The translations under genes and the position numbers were made by a program. A model generated the notes under the pieces. That model ran no database searches and was not told the origin of the DNA. It worked only from the letters and a program-made list of their open reading frames with translations. From positions 1-64,000 of the forward strand of contig CAYQVB010000154.1 of the NCBI GenBank assembly GCA_964420925.1: a DNA stretch of 64,000 bases. The letters run 5' to 3'. This DNA comes from JAJEAD01 sp964420925. Lineage in GTDB: Bacteria > Pseudomonadota > Gammaproteobacteria > HK1. Positions 8,748-17,547 of the stretch are shown here, piece after piece; within the stretch, counting starts at the first letter, position 1, and each line of letters opens with the position of its first letter.

Positions 8748-9803
8748 ATGCGACTGTCGCGAATGATCCACGCCGTCGATCTTCACGCGGCGGGGGAGCA
8801 TGGCCGGGTCATCGTCGGCGGGGTGCTCGACGTGCCCGGCGACACCATGTTCGACAAGATGCGCTATCTCGCCACCCGGGCGGACGGGCTGCGCAAGCGC
8901 ATGCTGCGCGAGCCCTGCGGCTATCCCGCCGCCAACTGCAACCTCGTGTTGCCCTCCAATCACCCCGACGCCGACGCCGGCTTCGTGATCATGGAGCAGG
9001 TGGAGTATCCCGGCATGTCGGGCACCAACACCATCTGCGTGGTGACCGCGCTCATCGAGACCGGCATGGTGCGGGCTTCGGAGCCGCTCACCCGGCTCAA
9101 GCTCGAGACGCCGGCCGGGCTCATCGAAGTGGAGGCAGTGGTCGAGGACGGCAGGGTGCGCCGGGTCACCTTCGAGAACGTGCCGGCCTTCGCGGTGCAC
9201 GTCGCCCGAACCATCGAGGTGCCTCACCTCGGCTCGGTCGAGGTCGATGTCGCCTACGGCGGCATGTTCTACGTGATTGCGGACGCGACGCGGCACGGCC
9301 TCGAGCTCACCCCGGAGCGGGCGGGGGAGGTGGCCCGGGTGGGCGAGATGATCAAGGCGGCGGCGCGCGAGCAGCTACCCGTGGTGCATCCGGAGAATCC
9401 GGAAATCGAAGGGATCACCATCGGTGTGCTCTCCGGACCTCCGTCCCGGGAGGGGGCCACCCTGAAGAACGCTGCCATCGTGTCCACCGGGGCGCTGGAC
9501 TGGGAACGGCCGGAGACCTGGACCGGCGCCCTCGACCGTTCCCCCTGCGGCACCGGCACCTGCGCCAAGATGGCGGCGCTGCACGCCCGCGGAGAGCTCG
9601 CCCTGCACGAGGACTTCCACCACGAAGGGGTGCTCGGCACCGTGTTCACCGGTCGCCTCATCCGGGAGACGCGGGTGGGTCAGTATCACGCGGTGGTCCC
9701 CACCATCAGCGGCCAGGCCTGGATCACGGGCTTCTCGCAGTACGTCATCGATCCGACGGACCCCTTCCCGGAGGGGTACACGGTCGGAGACATCTGGGGC
9801 TGA
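8748..9803 (+). CDS. Proline racemase superfamily enzyme (hydroxyproline epimerase-like)
   Basis: A 351-residue two-lobed PLP-independent racemase/epimerase/dehydratase. The two acid-base positions are visible: Ser91 in EYPGMSGTNTI, where most members have Cys in an MCGHG motif, and Cys267 in DRSPCGTGTC. Proline racemases and 4-hydroxyproline epimerases normally use Cys/Cys, and trans-3-hydroxyproline dehydratases Cys/Thr. Ser/Cys pairs also occur in the superfamily, but activity cannot be assigned from residues alone. Twelve bases behind livF, it likely acts on the amino or imino acid imported by the liv system. The call to superfamily is firm, the reaction is not. Confidence 0.88.
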   Translation: MRLSRMIHAVDLHAAGEHGRVIVGGVLDVPGDTMFDKMRYLATRADGLRKRMLREPCGYPAANCNLVLPSNHPDADAGFVIMEQVEYPGMSGTNTICVVTALIETGMVRASEPLTRLKLETPAGLIEVEAVVEDGRVRRVTFENVPAFAVHVARTIEVPHLGSVEVDVAYGGMFYVIADATRHGLELTPERAGEVARVGEMIKAAAREQLPVVHPENPEIEGITIGVLSGPPSREGATLKNAAIVSTGALDWERPETWTGALDRSPCGTGTCAKMAALHARGELALHEDFHHEGVLGTVFTGRLIRETRVGQYHAVVPTISGQAWITGFSQYVIDPTDPFPEGYTVGDIWG

Positions 9804-10042
9804 GGACGTGTGCGAGCGTCTGGCGCGCCTGGAAGCGATTATCCTCGCTCGGCATGCGCCGAGCTCCGGGGTTTCCGACGGCTGAATCGTGCCCGCTCTA
9901 CGGTGACGGGACGGGTCGCCGCTTCGGGTGGACGCGGGCGAGTCGGTGCGCGCCTTTGCCGGTTGCCCCACGGAAAGGCATGACATCTCGACGACGTCTT
10001 CAGGCTGCCGGGGATGGCTGAATAGCGTGGAGGGTTTCGAAC

Positions 10043-10441
10043 ATGCACATCGGTGACGTCTCGAAGCGCAGCGCACTGCCGATCAAGACGATTCGCTACT
10101 ACGAGGAGATCGGCCTCATCCGCCCCCATCGGGGCGTGAACGGTTACCGCGATTTCTCGGAAGCCGATGTCCACAAGCTTGCCTTCCTTGCCCGGGCCCG
10201 CTCGCTCGGCTTCACCATCGAGGACTGCCGCGCTCTGCTCGCGCTCTACGAAGACCGGCACCGTGCGAGCGCGGACGTGAAGCGCGTGGCGGAGGAGCAC
10301 CTCGCGCGAATCGAGCGCAAGCTGGCGGAGCTCGACGGGATGCGGGCGGTGCTCACGCATCTCGTGGAGCGTTGTCAGGGAGACGATCGACCGGAGTGCC
10401 CGATTCTCGACGATCTGGCCGGGACCCCACCTTCGCGTTGA
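10043..10441 (+). CDS. cueR: MerR-family Cu(I)-responsive regulator, CueR/HmrR-like
   Basis: A 132-residue MerR protein. A winged helix-turn-helix lies at residues 1-70 (IKTIRYYEEIGLIRP), with a dimerisation helix about 80-110. The metal loop CQGDDRPECPIL holds Cys111 and Cys119, equivalent to the Cu(I) ligands of CueR. The SADVK sequence at residues 76-80 matches the monovalent-metal subclass (Ser rather than the Cys of ZntR). RBS GGAGGG precedes ATG 10043. MerR proteins activate promoters with long 19-20-base spacers; I could not identify such a promoter here and no CopA or copper oxidase gene is in the window. The region 9804-10042 before it shows no gene. Confidence 0.88.
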   Translation: MHIGDVSKRSALPIKTIRYYEEIGLIRPHRGVNGYRDFSEADVHKLAFLARARSLGFTIEDCRALLALYEDRHRASADVKRVAEEHLARIERKLAELDGMRAVLTHLVERCQGDDRPECPILDDLAGTPPSR

Positions 10442-10665
10442 GCCGGAGGGCGGTACCTGCAAGAATCGCAGGTGCCACGGAGGGGACCGGGTGGACACCA
10501 GCGTACGCGCGCTCCTTTGGATTCGGCACCGGCATCCCGAATGCCCATTGGAGTGCTTGGCTTCCCGTTCCGACCGAATGCCGGGGGAGCATGAGGCGAC
10601 CCCGAGGAGTTCGCGTGCGCGTGCGCTTATGTGTGATTCGAGTGAATCGAACGAGGGGGAAAACC

Positions 10666-11199
10666 ATGCCACAGCTCCTTTCACTATCTCTGAGCATTGC
10701 GGTCCTGGGCGCCATCTGGGCGTTCCTGGCTCTCAGTCCGCTTTCGGGCTTCGTTCTCGTCTGGGCCGGGTTCGTCGCCTGGGGTTGCTTCTTCCACACC
10801 GGCGGTGACGACAAGGCGCTGACCAAGACGATTGCGGGCAACATCTACGGCATCGTCATTGCGTGGATCGCGCTGCTCATCATCGTCAACGTACCGGTTG
10901 CATCGCTCGGCACCGTGTGGCCGGCGATCGTCGTTGGAGTCACGGTGTTTCTGCTGGTCATCGTGGCGTCGATCGAGCCGCTCTCCGTCGTTCCCGCCAA
11001 CGTCTATGGCTACGCCTCCACCGTCGCCTACTCGCTGCATCAGGCCACCGATGCGGAGGCGGGCACGGGACCGCTGGCCAATCTGGCGTCGGGAAGTTTT
11101 CAGAACCCGCTGGTGCTGCTCATCGTGTCCATGGTGCTCGGGGCGCTCTTCGGGTTCATCTCGGCCAAGCTCGCCGGCGCGATGACCAAAGAGGCTTAG
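10666..11199 (+). CDS. DUF1097-family inner-membrane protein
   Basis: A 177-residue very hydrophobic protein with about five transmembrane helices (roughly residues 5-25, 28-45, 58-76, 80-102, 145-168) and the family's GCFFHTGGDDKAL loop after the second helix. DUF1097 members are small membrane proteins of unknown function. ATG 10666 is preceded by GAGGGGG. Just upstream, GATTC (10635-10639) and GAATC (10644-10648) form a small inverted repeat that may be a regulatory site. A clear intrinsic terminator follows, so the gene ends its own transcript. Confidence 0.85.
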   Translation: MPQLLSLSLSIAVLGAIWAFLALSPLSGFVLVWAGFVAWGCFFHTGGDDKALTKTIAGNIYGIVIAWIALLIIVNVPVASLGTVWPAIVVGVTVFLLVIVASIEPLSVVPANVYGYASTVAYSLHQATDAEAGTGPLANLASGSFQNPLVLLIVSMVLGALFGFISAKLAGAMTKEA

Positions 11200-11206
11200 G
11201 CCTCTC

Positions 11207-11242
11207 AGGCCCCGGGCGAGCGGCGTCCGGGGCCTTTCTTTG
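11207..11242 (+). terminator. Rho-independent terminator after the DUF1097 gene
   Basis: AGGCCCCGG (11207-11215) pairs perfectly with CCGGGGCCT (11227-11235) across an 11-base loop and is followed by TTCTTTG. It lies seven bases after the stop codon, between convergent genes. Confidence 0.85.
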
Positions 11243-11285
11243 CCCCGCGAAAGAGGCGTTGGGTCCGCGGCCCGAAAGGGCCGCG

Positions 11286-12416
11286 TCAGTCCAGCACGCG
11301 GTCGAGGACCCAGTTGTCGAGCGCGTGCACCACCGGCTCGCGCCAGCACAGCGGCCCGGGGCGCGCGAACGCGGATCGCAGGCCCGCGTGCTGCTCTTCG
11401 GTGATGGCGTTGTCCTCCGGCAGGGACTTGTCCCATCGCCGGTAGTACTTCGCCACCTGCTCCTCGAAGTCGGGGCGAGCTACCGTCGAGGCAGGGAAGC
11501 ACGAGCCGATCACCACCGTCGTGTGGTCTGCGGCATGGGGGAGCGACTGCAGCCACCACATGCAGTCCTGGGTGGTGCCGAAAAAGGTCTGCGGATAGAT
11601 CACGGTGAAGTAGGTTCCCGTCGCCGGCCTCCCCGTCAGTCCCTCGATGTGGGGCAGCGTGGTGTCGTCCTCCGGGAGCACCGCAATGGTGGAGTCGCTC
11701 TCCATGTGGATTGCGTCCCACTCCCCGGTCGCCTCTTCCTGCACCGTGTTCTGCACCCCGATGGACTGCCGGTGCACGGTGGCGGTGTGGTAGTCCTCCA
11801 TCGCGTTTTCCACGAAGAGCTTCCAGTTGCCTTCGATTTCGTAGGTCTTGCGTCGCACGCACACCATGTCCTCGAAGCGGTAGGGAGCGAACTTCTCCCG
11901 GATGTTGCCGAGATAGTCCTCGAAGGGCGGAACCTCATCCGAAAGCGCGACGAACAGGAAGCCTCCCCACACTTCGAGGCGAACCGGGAGGAGAGGATAG
12001 TCCTCCTTTCGGAATCCCGGAGTGCGCTCCATGTCCGGTGCGCCGAGCAGGGCGCCGTCGAGCGCAAAGGCCCAGCTATGGTAGGGACACGAGATCACGC
12101 GGCAGTTGCCGTGCCCCTTGAGCAGGCGGGTGCCGCGGTGGCGGCAGGTGTTGGCGAAGGCCCGGACCTCATGGTCCCTTCCCCGCACGATGATGACGGA
12201 TTCGCCGAACATGTCGAGGGTGAAGTAGTCCCCCGGGGTCGGGACCTCGTCGGCGCGGCCCGCGAAGTTCCACACTCGGCGGAAGATCCGCTCGACCTCG
12301 CGCTCGAAGAACTCGGCGGAGGTGTAGCACCAGGGCGGCATCGACCTCGCCTGCTCGAAGGGCAGGCGCACGTCGCGGTAGATCTCGGGGTCGAACAGGT
12401 TTTGCGCCATGGGCAT
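11286..12416 (-). CDS. Rieske non-heme iron oxygenase, alpha subunit
   Basis: A 376-residue oxygenase. The Rieske [2Fe-2S] ligands are Cys91-x-His93 and Cys110-x2-His113 (CRHRGTRLL ... CPYHSWAF). The mononuclear iron site is seen as NWKLFVENAMEDYHTATVH with His210 and His215. The closest functional groups I recognise are the ring-hydroxylating alpha subunits and the related betaine/carnitine/stachydrine demethylases. Given the many methylamine and amino acid genes in the window, an N-demethylase is plausible but unproven. RBS GGAGGAG lies six bases before the ATG at 12416. No reductase gene is adjacent, so electrons must come from elsewhere. Confidence 0.9.
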   Translation of the reverse strand: MPMAQNLFDPEIYRDVRLPFEQARSMPPWCYTSAEFFEREVERIFRRVWNFAGRADEVPTPGDYFTLDMFGESVIIVRGRDHEVRAFANTCRHRGTRLLKGHGNCRVISCPYHSWAFALDGALLGAPDMERTPGFRKEDYPLLPVRLEVWGGFLFVALSDEVPPFEDYLGNIREKFAPYRFEDMVCVRRKTYEIEGNWKLFVENAMEDYHTATVHRQSIGVQNTVQEEATGEWDAIHMESDSTIAVLPEDDTTLPHIEGLTGRPATGTYFTVIYPQTFFGTTQDCMWWLQSLPHAADHTTVVIGSCFPASTVARPDFEEQVAKYYRRWDKSLPEDNAITEEQHAGLRSAFARPGPLCWREPVVHALDNWVLDRVLD

Positions 12417-12568
12417 TGCAAACTCCTCCGGGAGGTCTTGGCGAGCGGCTTCAAACCCGCATCTTCCGGCGTGTCGACCGAAGGGTCAATCTGGCGCCAG
12501 GCGTGAAAGGGCCGGCCGGGCTCCGGTGATAGACTGCGTTCCGCCTCGAGCTCGACGGAGATGTCGGC

Positions 12569-13564
12569 ATGTCCAGCCCCCGCAAGGTTCACCTCCACAT
12601 CGACAACGTCACGCGATTGGGCGAGGTGTTCCACGCCTCGCCCGAACGCATCGAGGCGCTGCGTCGTCGTCATCCCGAAGTCGCGGCTCGGGTGGAGATC
12701 ACGATGGGCTACGACGGCGAGGGCGTGGAAGAGGCGCTGCACACCGCGGACGTGCTCTTCGGCTGGAGCGTCCCACCAGACGACCTCGCCCGGCGCGCCC
12801 CCCGCCTGCGCTGGTTCCACGCCCACGGCGCCGGCGTCAACCACCTGATGCCGCTCGACTGGCTGCCGCGGGGCGCAGTGCTCACCAACTCGAGAGGTGT
12901 GCATGGCGAGCGCGCCACCGAGTACGCGGCCATGGCGCTGTTGATGCTGAACAACCGGGTTCCGGAGATGGTCGCCGCCCAGCGACAGGGTCGATGGGGC
13001 AAGTTCTTCAACAGCCGGATCCGCGGCAAGACCCTGATGATCCTCGGGGTCGGCCACATCGGGGGAGCGGTCGCGAAGTGGGCGAAGGGCGCGGGGCTTC
13101 GGGTGCTGGGAGTGCGTCGGACTCCCCGTCCGCACCGCTACGTCGACGAGATGCACGGTCCCGACGCAGTCCCGGCGCTGATGTCCAGGGTGGACTTCCT
13201 GATGGTGAGCGCCCCCTGCACGAGCGAGTCCCGGCATCTCATCGGGCGCGAGGAGCTCGCCCGGCTCAAACCCGGCGCCGGTCTTCTGAACTACAGCCGG
13301 GCCGGCGTCGTCGACTACGAGGCGCTGCGCGAGAAGCTCGAACGGCGCGAGATGAGCGCGGTGCTGGATGTCTTCGACCCCGAGCCTCTGCCCGAAGACT
13401 CGCCACTGTGGAACACCCCCAACCTGATCATCACCCCGCACTGCTCTTCCGACGACTCCGAGTACTACACGCCGCGCACCCTGGACCTGGTGATGGAGAA
13501 CATGGCGAGGTTCATCGCCGGGAAGCCCCTGCGCAACCGGGTGAATCCCCGCCTGGAGTACTGA
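12569..13564 (+). CDS. D-2-hydroxyacid dehydrogenase (NAD-binding)
   Basis: A 331-residue member of the D-isomer-specific 2-hydroxyacid dehydrogenases. The Rossmann motif is MILGVGHIGGAVAKWAKGAG (about residues 154-173). Catalytic Arg is in LNYSRAGVVDYEAL, Glu in the DVFDPEPLPEDSPLW block, and His in IITPHCSSD, so the full catalytic triad is retained. These enzymes reduce 2-keto acids (glyoxylate, hydroxypyruvate and others). The 3' end overlaps the convergent epimerase-like gene by 53 bases. Confidence 0.9.
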   Translation: MSSPRKVHLHIDNVTRLGEVFHASPERIEALRRRHPEVAARVEITMGYDGEGVEEALHTADVLFGWSVPPDDLARRAPRLRWFHAHGAGVNHLMPLDWLPRGAVLTNSRGVHGERATEYAAMALLMLNNRVPEMVAAQRQGRWGKFFNSRIRGKTLMILGVGHIGGAVAKWAKGAGLRVLGVRRTPRPHRYVDEMHGPDAVPALMSRVDFLMVSAPCTSESRHLIGREELARLKPGAGLLNYSRAGVVDYEALREKLERREMSAVLDVFDPEPLPEDSPLWNTPNLIITPHCSSDDSEYYTPRTLDLVMENMARFIAGKPLRNRVNPRLEY

Positions 13565-14384
13565 GCCCCGCGACCACCGCGCCGTAGCCTTCCCGGAAGC
13601 TGGGGTACTCGAACGCGTAACCGCTCGAGACGAGGCGAGCGTTGTCGCATCGCTTGCCGGTCGTCGCCTGATGTCCGTCCCGGCGAGCGGGCGGAGCCAG
13701 CCGGAGCCGTTCCGCGATCCAGTCCATGACCTCGCATTGGGTGGCCGGCTCGTGGTCGGCGCCGACGTACACGGGTGCAGGGCGCTCGAACTGCATCAGG
13801 TGGCGCAGCACGCCTGCGCAGTCGTCCCGGTGGATTCGATTCGTGTAGTGCATCGCAGCGCAGGGCCCGCCCTTGCGCACCTGGTCGATGAGGCGGGTGC
13901 GGCCGGGGCCGTAGATGCCGCCGAATCGCACCACCACCGAAGACGGCGCGGACTCTCGGGCCACCCCTTCTCCCTCCAGCAGGACCCGGGCGTAGATGTC
14001 GCCCCCTCCCGTCTCGGAGTCTTCGTCTACCCGTTCGCCGTCGTTCTGCGGATACACCCGGGTGCTCGACACGTAGAGCACCCGTCGAGCGGCGCCCTTG
14101 CGGGCAATGGCATGCGTCACATTGCGAAGGCCGTCGACATAGGCGTCGCGGTACGCCTCGGGTGAGCGCCGGTCGGCGGAGGCGGTGTAGCACAGGACAT
14201 CGATTTCGCCCGGCAGCCTTCGGAGACTGTGGGGGTCTCGCAGGTCCCCCGGGATCGGTCGCACGCCTTCCGGCAGGAGTTGGACGCGCCGGCGCAACCC
14301 GTACACGTCGTGCCCGTCCGCGAGCAGTCGTCTCGCGAGCTCGCCCCCGACGTCACCGCAGCCGGCGATCAGGATCGCCGGCAT
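13512..14384 (-). CDS. SDR-type NAD-dependent epimerase/dehydratase (YeeZ-like)
   Basis: A 290-residue extended/atypical SDR. The dinucleotide-binding motif near the N-terminus is ILIAGCGDVGGELARRLL, followed by YVSSTRVYPQNDGE and VVRFGGIYGPGR. This resembles the YeeZ-like group of NAD(P)-binding epimerase homologues, whose substrates are unknown. I start it at ATG 14384 (MPAILIAG), preceded by GGGAGA, because the 51 residues upstream in the open frame are Arg-rich and not family-like. It converges on and overlaps the D-2-hydroxyacid dehydrogenase gene by 53 bases. Confidence 0.82.
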   Translation of the reverse strand: MPAILIAGCGDVGGELARRLLADGHDVYGLRRRVQLLPEGVRPIPGDLRDPHSLRRLPGEIDVLCYTASADRRSPEAYRDAYVDGLRNVTHAIARKGAARRVLYVSSTRVYPQNDGERVDEDSETGGGDIYARVLLEGEGVARESAPSSVVVRFGGIYGPGRTRLIDQVRKGGPCAAMHYTNRIHRDDCAGVLRHLMQFERPAPVYVGADHEPATQCEVMDWIAERLRLAPPARRDGHQATTGKRCDNARLVSSGYAFEYPSFREGYGAVVAGLSTPGGDSPGCAGASRR

Positions 14385-14713
14385 CCGCCATCTCCCGGCC
14401 TCTTCGCAGCCCCCGGGGTTCGCGGGTCGATGTTTGCCTGCCGGCGCCTTTCCGGCTCGGGTTCGCCGGTGCGCACCGGATCGCCTGTCCGCTTGTAGGG
14501 GCCGCTGCTCCGTGGCAGGAAACGCAGGCGCAGGCATGCGCTTCGTGCGACCATCGAAGGCCGCGCCCTGGGACGTAACGACACCCGTGGGGCGCCACGC
14601 CCGCGTGCACCTGCCGGAAAGGGTATTCGATGACTCATGGAGGTGGGTGTCAGTCTACCCCGGTCGCAGCCTCGCGGCAGGACGGCCCGGACCGCACACC
14701 GCTGCTTGACCCG
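14385..14713. other. Intergenic stretch without a supported gene
   Basis: A 329-base spacer between the divergently oriented epimerase-like gene and the small membrane protein. The frames open here are Arg/Gly/Pro-rich shadows of the GC bias. I see no clear promoter or hairpin with a T-run. It presumably contains both divergent promoters. Confidence 0.5.
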
Positions 14714-15070
14714 ATGGGGAAAGCAGGTACAAGATGGCCCGTGAAGAATCCAGGATGGAGGACACGAGAATTGGATGCTCAGTCGGAATCACGCTTGCCC
14801 GGCACAATCTCGGGAGTTGCCGGTACACAAAGGGGGCTTTCCGCGGAGCTCATCGCGATACTGGGAGTCGGAGCGACTCTCGGCATCCTCACCCTGGCCG
14901 GAATGCACGGCATTCGGGCGGACATGCGCGACCTTCGTGTGGACATCCGGGAGATGGGCGCACGGCTGACGGGAGTGGAGCAGCGGGTGGCCAGGCTCGA
15001 AGGCCTGTTCGAAGGATTCCGAGATTCGATAGACAATCGCTGGCCGCCGCCCGGTGAAGAGAAAGGTTGA
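14714..15070 (+). CDS. Small conserved membrane-anchored coiled-coil protein
   Basis: About 118 residues from ATG 14714. The part that looks real is the C-terminal 70 residues: a membrane helix (ELIAILGVGATLGILTLAG) followed by a heptad-type amphipathic helix (DMRDLRVDIREMGARLTGVE ... RLEGLFEGF). Small proteins with a single helix plus LEGL(L/F)EGLR-type coiled coil are frequent in bacteria and of unknown function. The N-terminal portion before residue about 45 is low-confidence, and the true start could be further downstream. Confidence 0.6.
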   Translation: MGKAGTRWPVKNPGWRTRELDAQSESRLPGTISGVAGTQRGLSAELIAILGVGATLGILTLAGMHGIRADMRDLRVDIREMGARLTGVEQRVARLEGLFEGFRDSIDNRWPPPGEEKG

Positions 15071-15179
15071 ATCCGACCCGCAGGCGCTCCAAGGCGTGGT
15101 CCGCCGGGTGAGCTCCACCGCCTCGACGCCCCATGGTGCGTAGTCTCGTCCCGTCGAATCAACGCGCGGAGCGAAGGCC

Positions 15180-15824
15180 TTGAACTGCTGTTCCCGGCGG
15201 AGCGGTGCGTACGAGCAGTGCTTCGGGTTCCTGTCGAAGCTCTACGCTTTTCGCTACCGGCGCATGGGTCCCGATTCCATGCAGCGCGAGATGCTGGAAC
15301 AGCTCGATGGGCTGGGCCTTTCGGGTCGGACCCTGCTCGACATCGGCTGCGGCGTCGGCGTGCTGCACCAGACGCTCCTGGAACGGGGTGCCGTACGCGC
15401 GCTGGGCATCGACCTCGCTCCCAAGATGCTCGACCATGCCCGCGAGCGCGCACGGGCGATGGCGCTCGACGAGCGGGTGGAATATCGACTCGGCGATTTT
15501 GTGGAAATGGAGGCGGAGCTCGACACCGCCGACCTCACCCTTCTCGACAAGGTGGTGTGCTGCTATCCCGATGCCGAAGGGATGCTGGACGCGGCGGCAC
15601 GACACACCCGCGTCGCGCTCGCGCTGGTGTACCCGCGCCGGCACTGGCTGAGCCTGCTTTCGAACCGCATCTGGAACCTCGGCTACCGGGTCTTCGGCTC
15701 GGACTTTCGCAGCTACGTGCACGACCCGGGCTCGGTGCACGGATGGCTGGAGCGCTGCGGATTGCGGCGAGTCTTCAGTCGGGACAACCTGATGTGGCAC
15801 ACGCAGGTCTACGTCGTCGAGTGA
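15180..15824 (+). CDS. SAM-dependent class I methyltransferase
   Basis: 214 residues from a TTG start (GCGAAGG just upstream). SAM-binding motif I is LLDIGCGVGVLHQTLLERG (about residues 53-71), with LGIDLAPKMLDHA as the acidic-loop motif II region. The C-terminal part (WLSLLSNRIWNLGYRVFGSD) resembles the magnesium-protoporphyrin O-methyltransferase-like group of small-molecule methyltransferases. A cysteine pair at residues 3-4 (MNCC) is also seen in that group. No bacteriochlorophyll genes are nearby, so I keep the general call. dtd follows 22 bases later. Confidence 0.8.
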   Translation: MNCCSRRSGAYEQCFGFLSKLYAFRYRRMGPDSMQREMLEQLDGLGLSGRTLLDIGCGVGVLHQTLLERGAVRALGIDLAPKMLDHARERARAMALDERVEYRLGDFVEMEAELDTADLTLLDKVVCCYPDAEGMLDAAARHTRVALALVYPRRHWLSLLSNRIWNLGYRVFGSDFRSYVHDPGSVHGWLERCGLRRVFSRDNLMWHTQVYVVE

Positions 15825-15846
15825 CGCGGGTCGGGGCCGAAGCGAC

Positions 15847-16290
15847 GTGCGGGCGCTGATCCAACGCGTGTCGAAGGCCCGGGTCGAGGTCGCGGGCGAG
15901 GTGGTGGGCGAGATCGGCCCCGGCCTGCTGGTGCTCGTCTGTGCAATGCGGGGCGACCGTGATGAGGAGGCCCGTCAGCTCGCGCGCAAGGTGGCGGCAC
16001 TTCGCATATTCGAAGACGACGCGGGCAAGATGAATCTCTCCGCCGGCGCCGTGGGCGGGGCGGCGCTCGTCGTCAGCCAGTTTACGCTGTCCGCCGATAC
16101 CCGCCGCGGCAACCGTCCCGGTTTCTCCGCCGCCGCCGCCCCCGAGGAGGGCGAGCGGCTCTACGAGCTCTTCAGCGACGCGTTGTCCGGGCACGGGGTG
16201 CCGGTTCAGAAGGGACGATTCGGTGCCGCGATGCAGGTGCACCTCGTCAACGACGGCCCGGTCACGATCTGGATCGATACCGCAGCCTGA
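15847..16290 (+). CDS. dtd: D-aminoacyl-tRNA deacylase (DTD)
   Basis: 147 residues, the usual DTD length, starting at GTG 15847. It hydrolyses the ester bond between D-amino acids (and glycine mischarged on tRNA-Ala) and tRNA, acting as a cytosolic homodimer. Family motifs seen: MRALIQRVSKARVEV at the N-terminus, the SQFTLSADTRRGNRPGFS segment carrying the SQxT active-site motif, and the C-terminal NDGPVTIWID, in place of the more common NxGPVT. Presence next to D-amino acid-related enzymes (racemase superfamily, DauA-like oxidase) may be coincidental since dtd is housekeeping. Confidence 0.95.
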   Translation: MRALIQRVSKARVEVAGEVVGEIGPGLLVLVCAMRGDRDEEARQLARKVAALRIFEDDAGKMNLSAGAVGGAALVVSQFTLSADTRRGNRPGFSAAAAPEEGERLYELFSDALSGHGVPVQKGRFGAAMQVHLVNDGPVTIWIDTAA

Positions 16291-16428
16291 GCCTTCGGGT
16301 TCCGCCACGCCGCATTCCCTGCCTCCGCGCGGGCCCCAGGGCACAGCTGGGCCACCCGTAATCCATTGATCTGGCGTGATTCATTCTCATCGAAAGAAGG
16401 TCGGAGGAGACGCCGGACGCCTTTTGGC

Positions 16429-16455
16429 GTCATTCCCCTGGTGTGCGGGATTCCA
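16429..16455 (+). repeat. REP-like repeat copy (GTCATTCCC...GGATTCCA)
   Basis: GTCATTCCCCTGGTGTGCGGGATTCCA resembles the copies at 27759-27785 and, inverted, 30240-30266. Directly before it, GACGCC-TTTT-GGCGTC (16416-16431) forms a small hairpin. It lies in the 285-base gap after dtd, which otherwise shows no gene. Confidence 0.55.
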
Positions 16456-16575
16456 TGCTCCCGATTTCTTCCCAACCGCGCGGCGACCCGCCGCCCGCGA
16501 TGGCCCGCAAGGCGTGGTTGCCGATGCGCATCCGCCACGGCGGGCGGACCGGAACTCCCGTGCGAACCCTTCCTG

Positions 16576-17547
16576 CTACGCGGTCTCGCCGTCGTCCCGC
16601 TCGACCACTACTTCGTGGCCTGGCGCCTCCGCTTCGGCGTCCACAATCTCGGCGGGGAAGCCGGGAGCAAGCAGGCGCTCGCCGCATGCTTCTTCCAGGC
16701 GGCGCACGATGTTGGGAGACCACTCCCGGGAGCCGTAGCGCTTCTGACCGTCTTCGAAGATTCCGAGCACGAGCGGCGACAATTCGAGCGGTGCGGCGTG
16801 GCGATCCGCCAGGGCCTGGAAGAGGCTCATGTCCTTCACCACGAGGTCCATGGTGAAATTGATGTCGCGGCTGCCGTTCAGGATGACCTGGCTCTCGGTC
16901 TCGTGCACGAAGGAGTTGCCCGACGAGATCCGAATCGCTTCGTAGGTGGTGTTCAGATCCATGCCCGCGAGCTTCGCGATCATCATCGCCTCTCCGAGGG
17001 CAGCGAGGTGCACGGAGCAGAGGTAGTTCGTCACCACCTTGAGCACCGAGGCGGAGCCGAGTCCTCCGGTGTGCAGGATGCGCCGTCCCATCGCGGAGAG
17101 CGCGGGCAACGCGCGCTCGAAGGCTTCGCGTTCGCCTCCCGCGAAGATCGAGATGTTGCCGGTGGCGGCGCGGTGGCATCCCCCGGACACCGGGCAGTCG
17201 AGCGGCTGCGCGCCCTTCGTCCTGACCAAGGCGCCGAGGCGCTTCACCTCCGCTTCGTCGCTGGTGCTCATCTCCGCCCATGTCGCGCCGGCGCGGATTC
17301 CGGCCAGGATGCCGTCCTCGGCCTCCATCACCGACGCGCTCGCGGCGGGACTGGGCAGGCAGGTGATGATCAGATCCGCCGCACGCGCCATCGATGCGGG
17401 CGACTCTCCCCAGGCCGCGCCGCGATGGAGATGGGGCTGCGCGGCGTCCCGATTCAGGTCGCGCACCGTGAGATCGAAGCCGTTGCGCAGCAGGCTTCCG
17501 GCGAGCTTGCCACCCACGTTGCCGAGCCCGATGAAAGCGATCTTCAT
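16576..17547 (-). CDS. 3-hydroxyisobutyrate dehydrogenase-family NAD(P)-dependent oxidoreductase
   Basis: A 323-residue beta-hydroxyacid dehydrogenase. The N-terminal Rossmann motif is IAFIGLGNVGGKLAGSLLRNG. The substrate-recognition segment is seen as LDCPVSGGCHRAATGNISIF, and the catalytic Lys region is SASVLKVVTNYLCSVHLAAL, with Lys in the position used by the family. Members oxidise 3-hydroxyisobutyrate, tartronate semialdehyde and related acids. The substrate is not determined. It is transcribed alone on the minus strand. Confidence 0.9.
   Translation of the reverse strand: MKIAFIGLGNVGGKLAGSLLRNGFDLTVRDLNRDAAQPHLHRGAAWGESPASMARAADLIITCLPSPAASASVMEAEDGILAGIRAGATWAEMSTSDEAEVKRLGALVRTKGAQPLDCPVSGGCHRAATGNISIFAGGEREAFERALPALSAMGRRILHTGGLGSASVLKVVTNYLCSVHLAALGEAMMIAKLAGMDLNTTYEAIRISSGNSFVHETESQVILNGSRDINFTMDLVVKDMSLFQALADRHAAPLELSPLVLGIFEDGQKRYGSREWSPNIVRRLEEACGERLLAPGFPAEIVDAEAEAPGHEVVVERDDGETA

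Noticed and set aside
15180..15824. BchM (Mg-protoporphyrin methyltransferase) and therefore a photosynthesis cluster
   Set aside because: Only the SAM fold and overall shape match; no other bacteriochlorophyll or reaction-centre gene is present, although HiPIP occurs 28 kb away.
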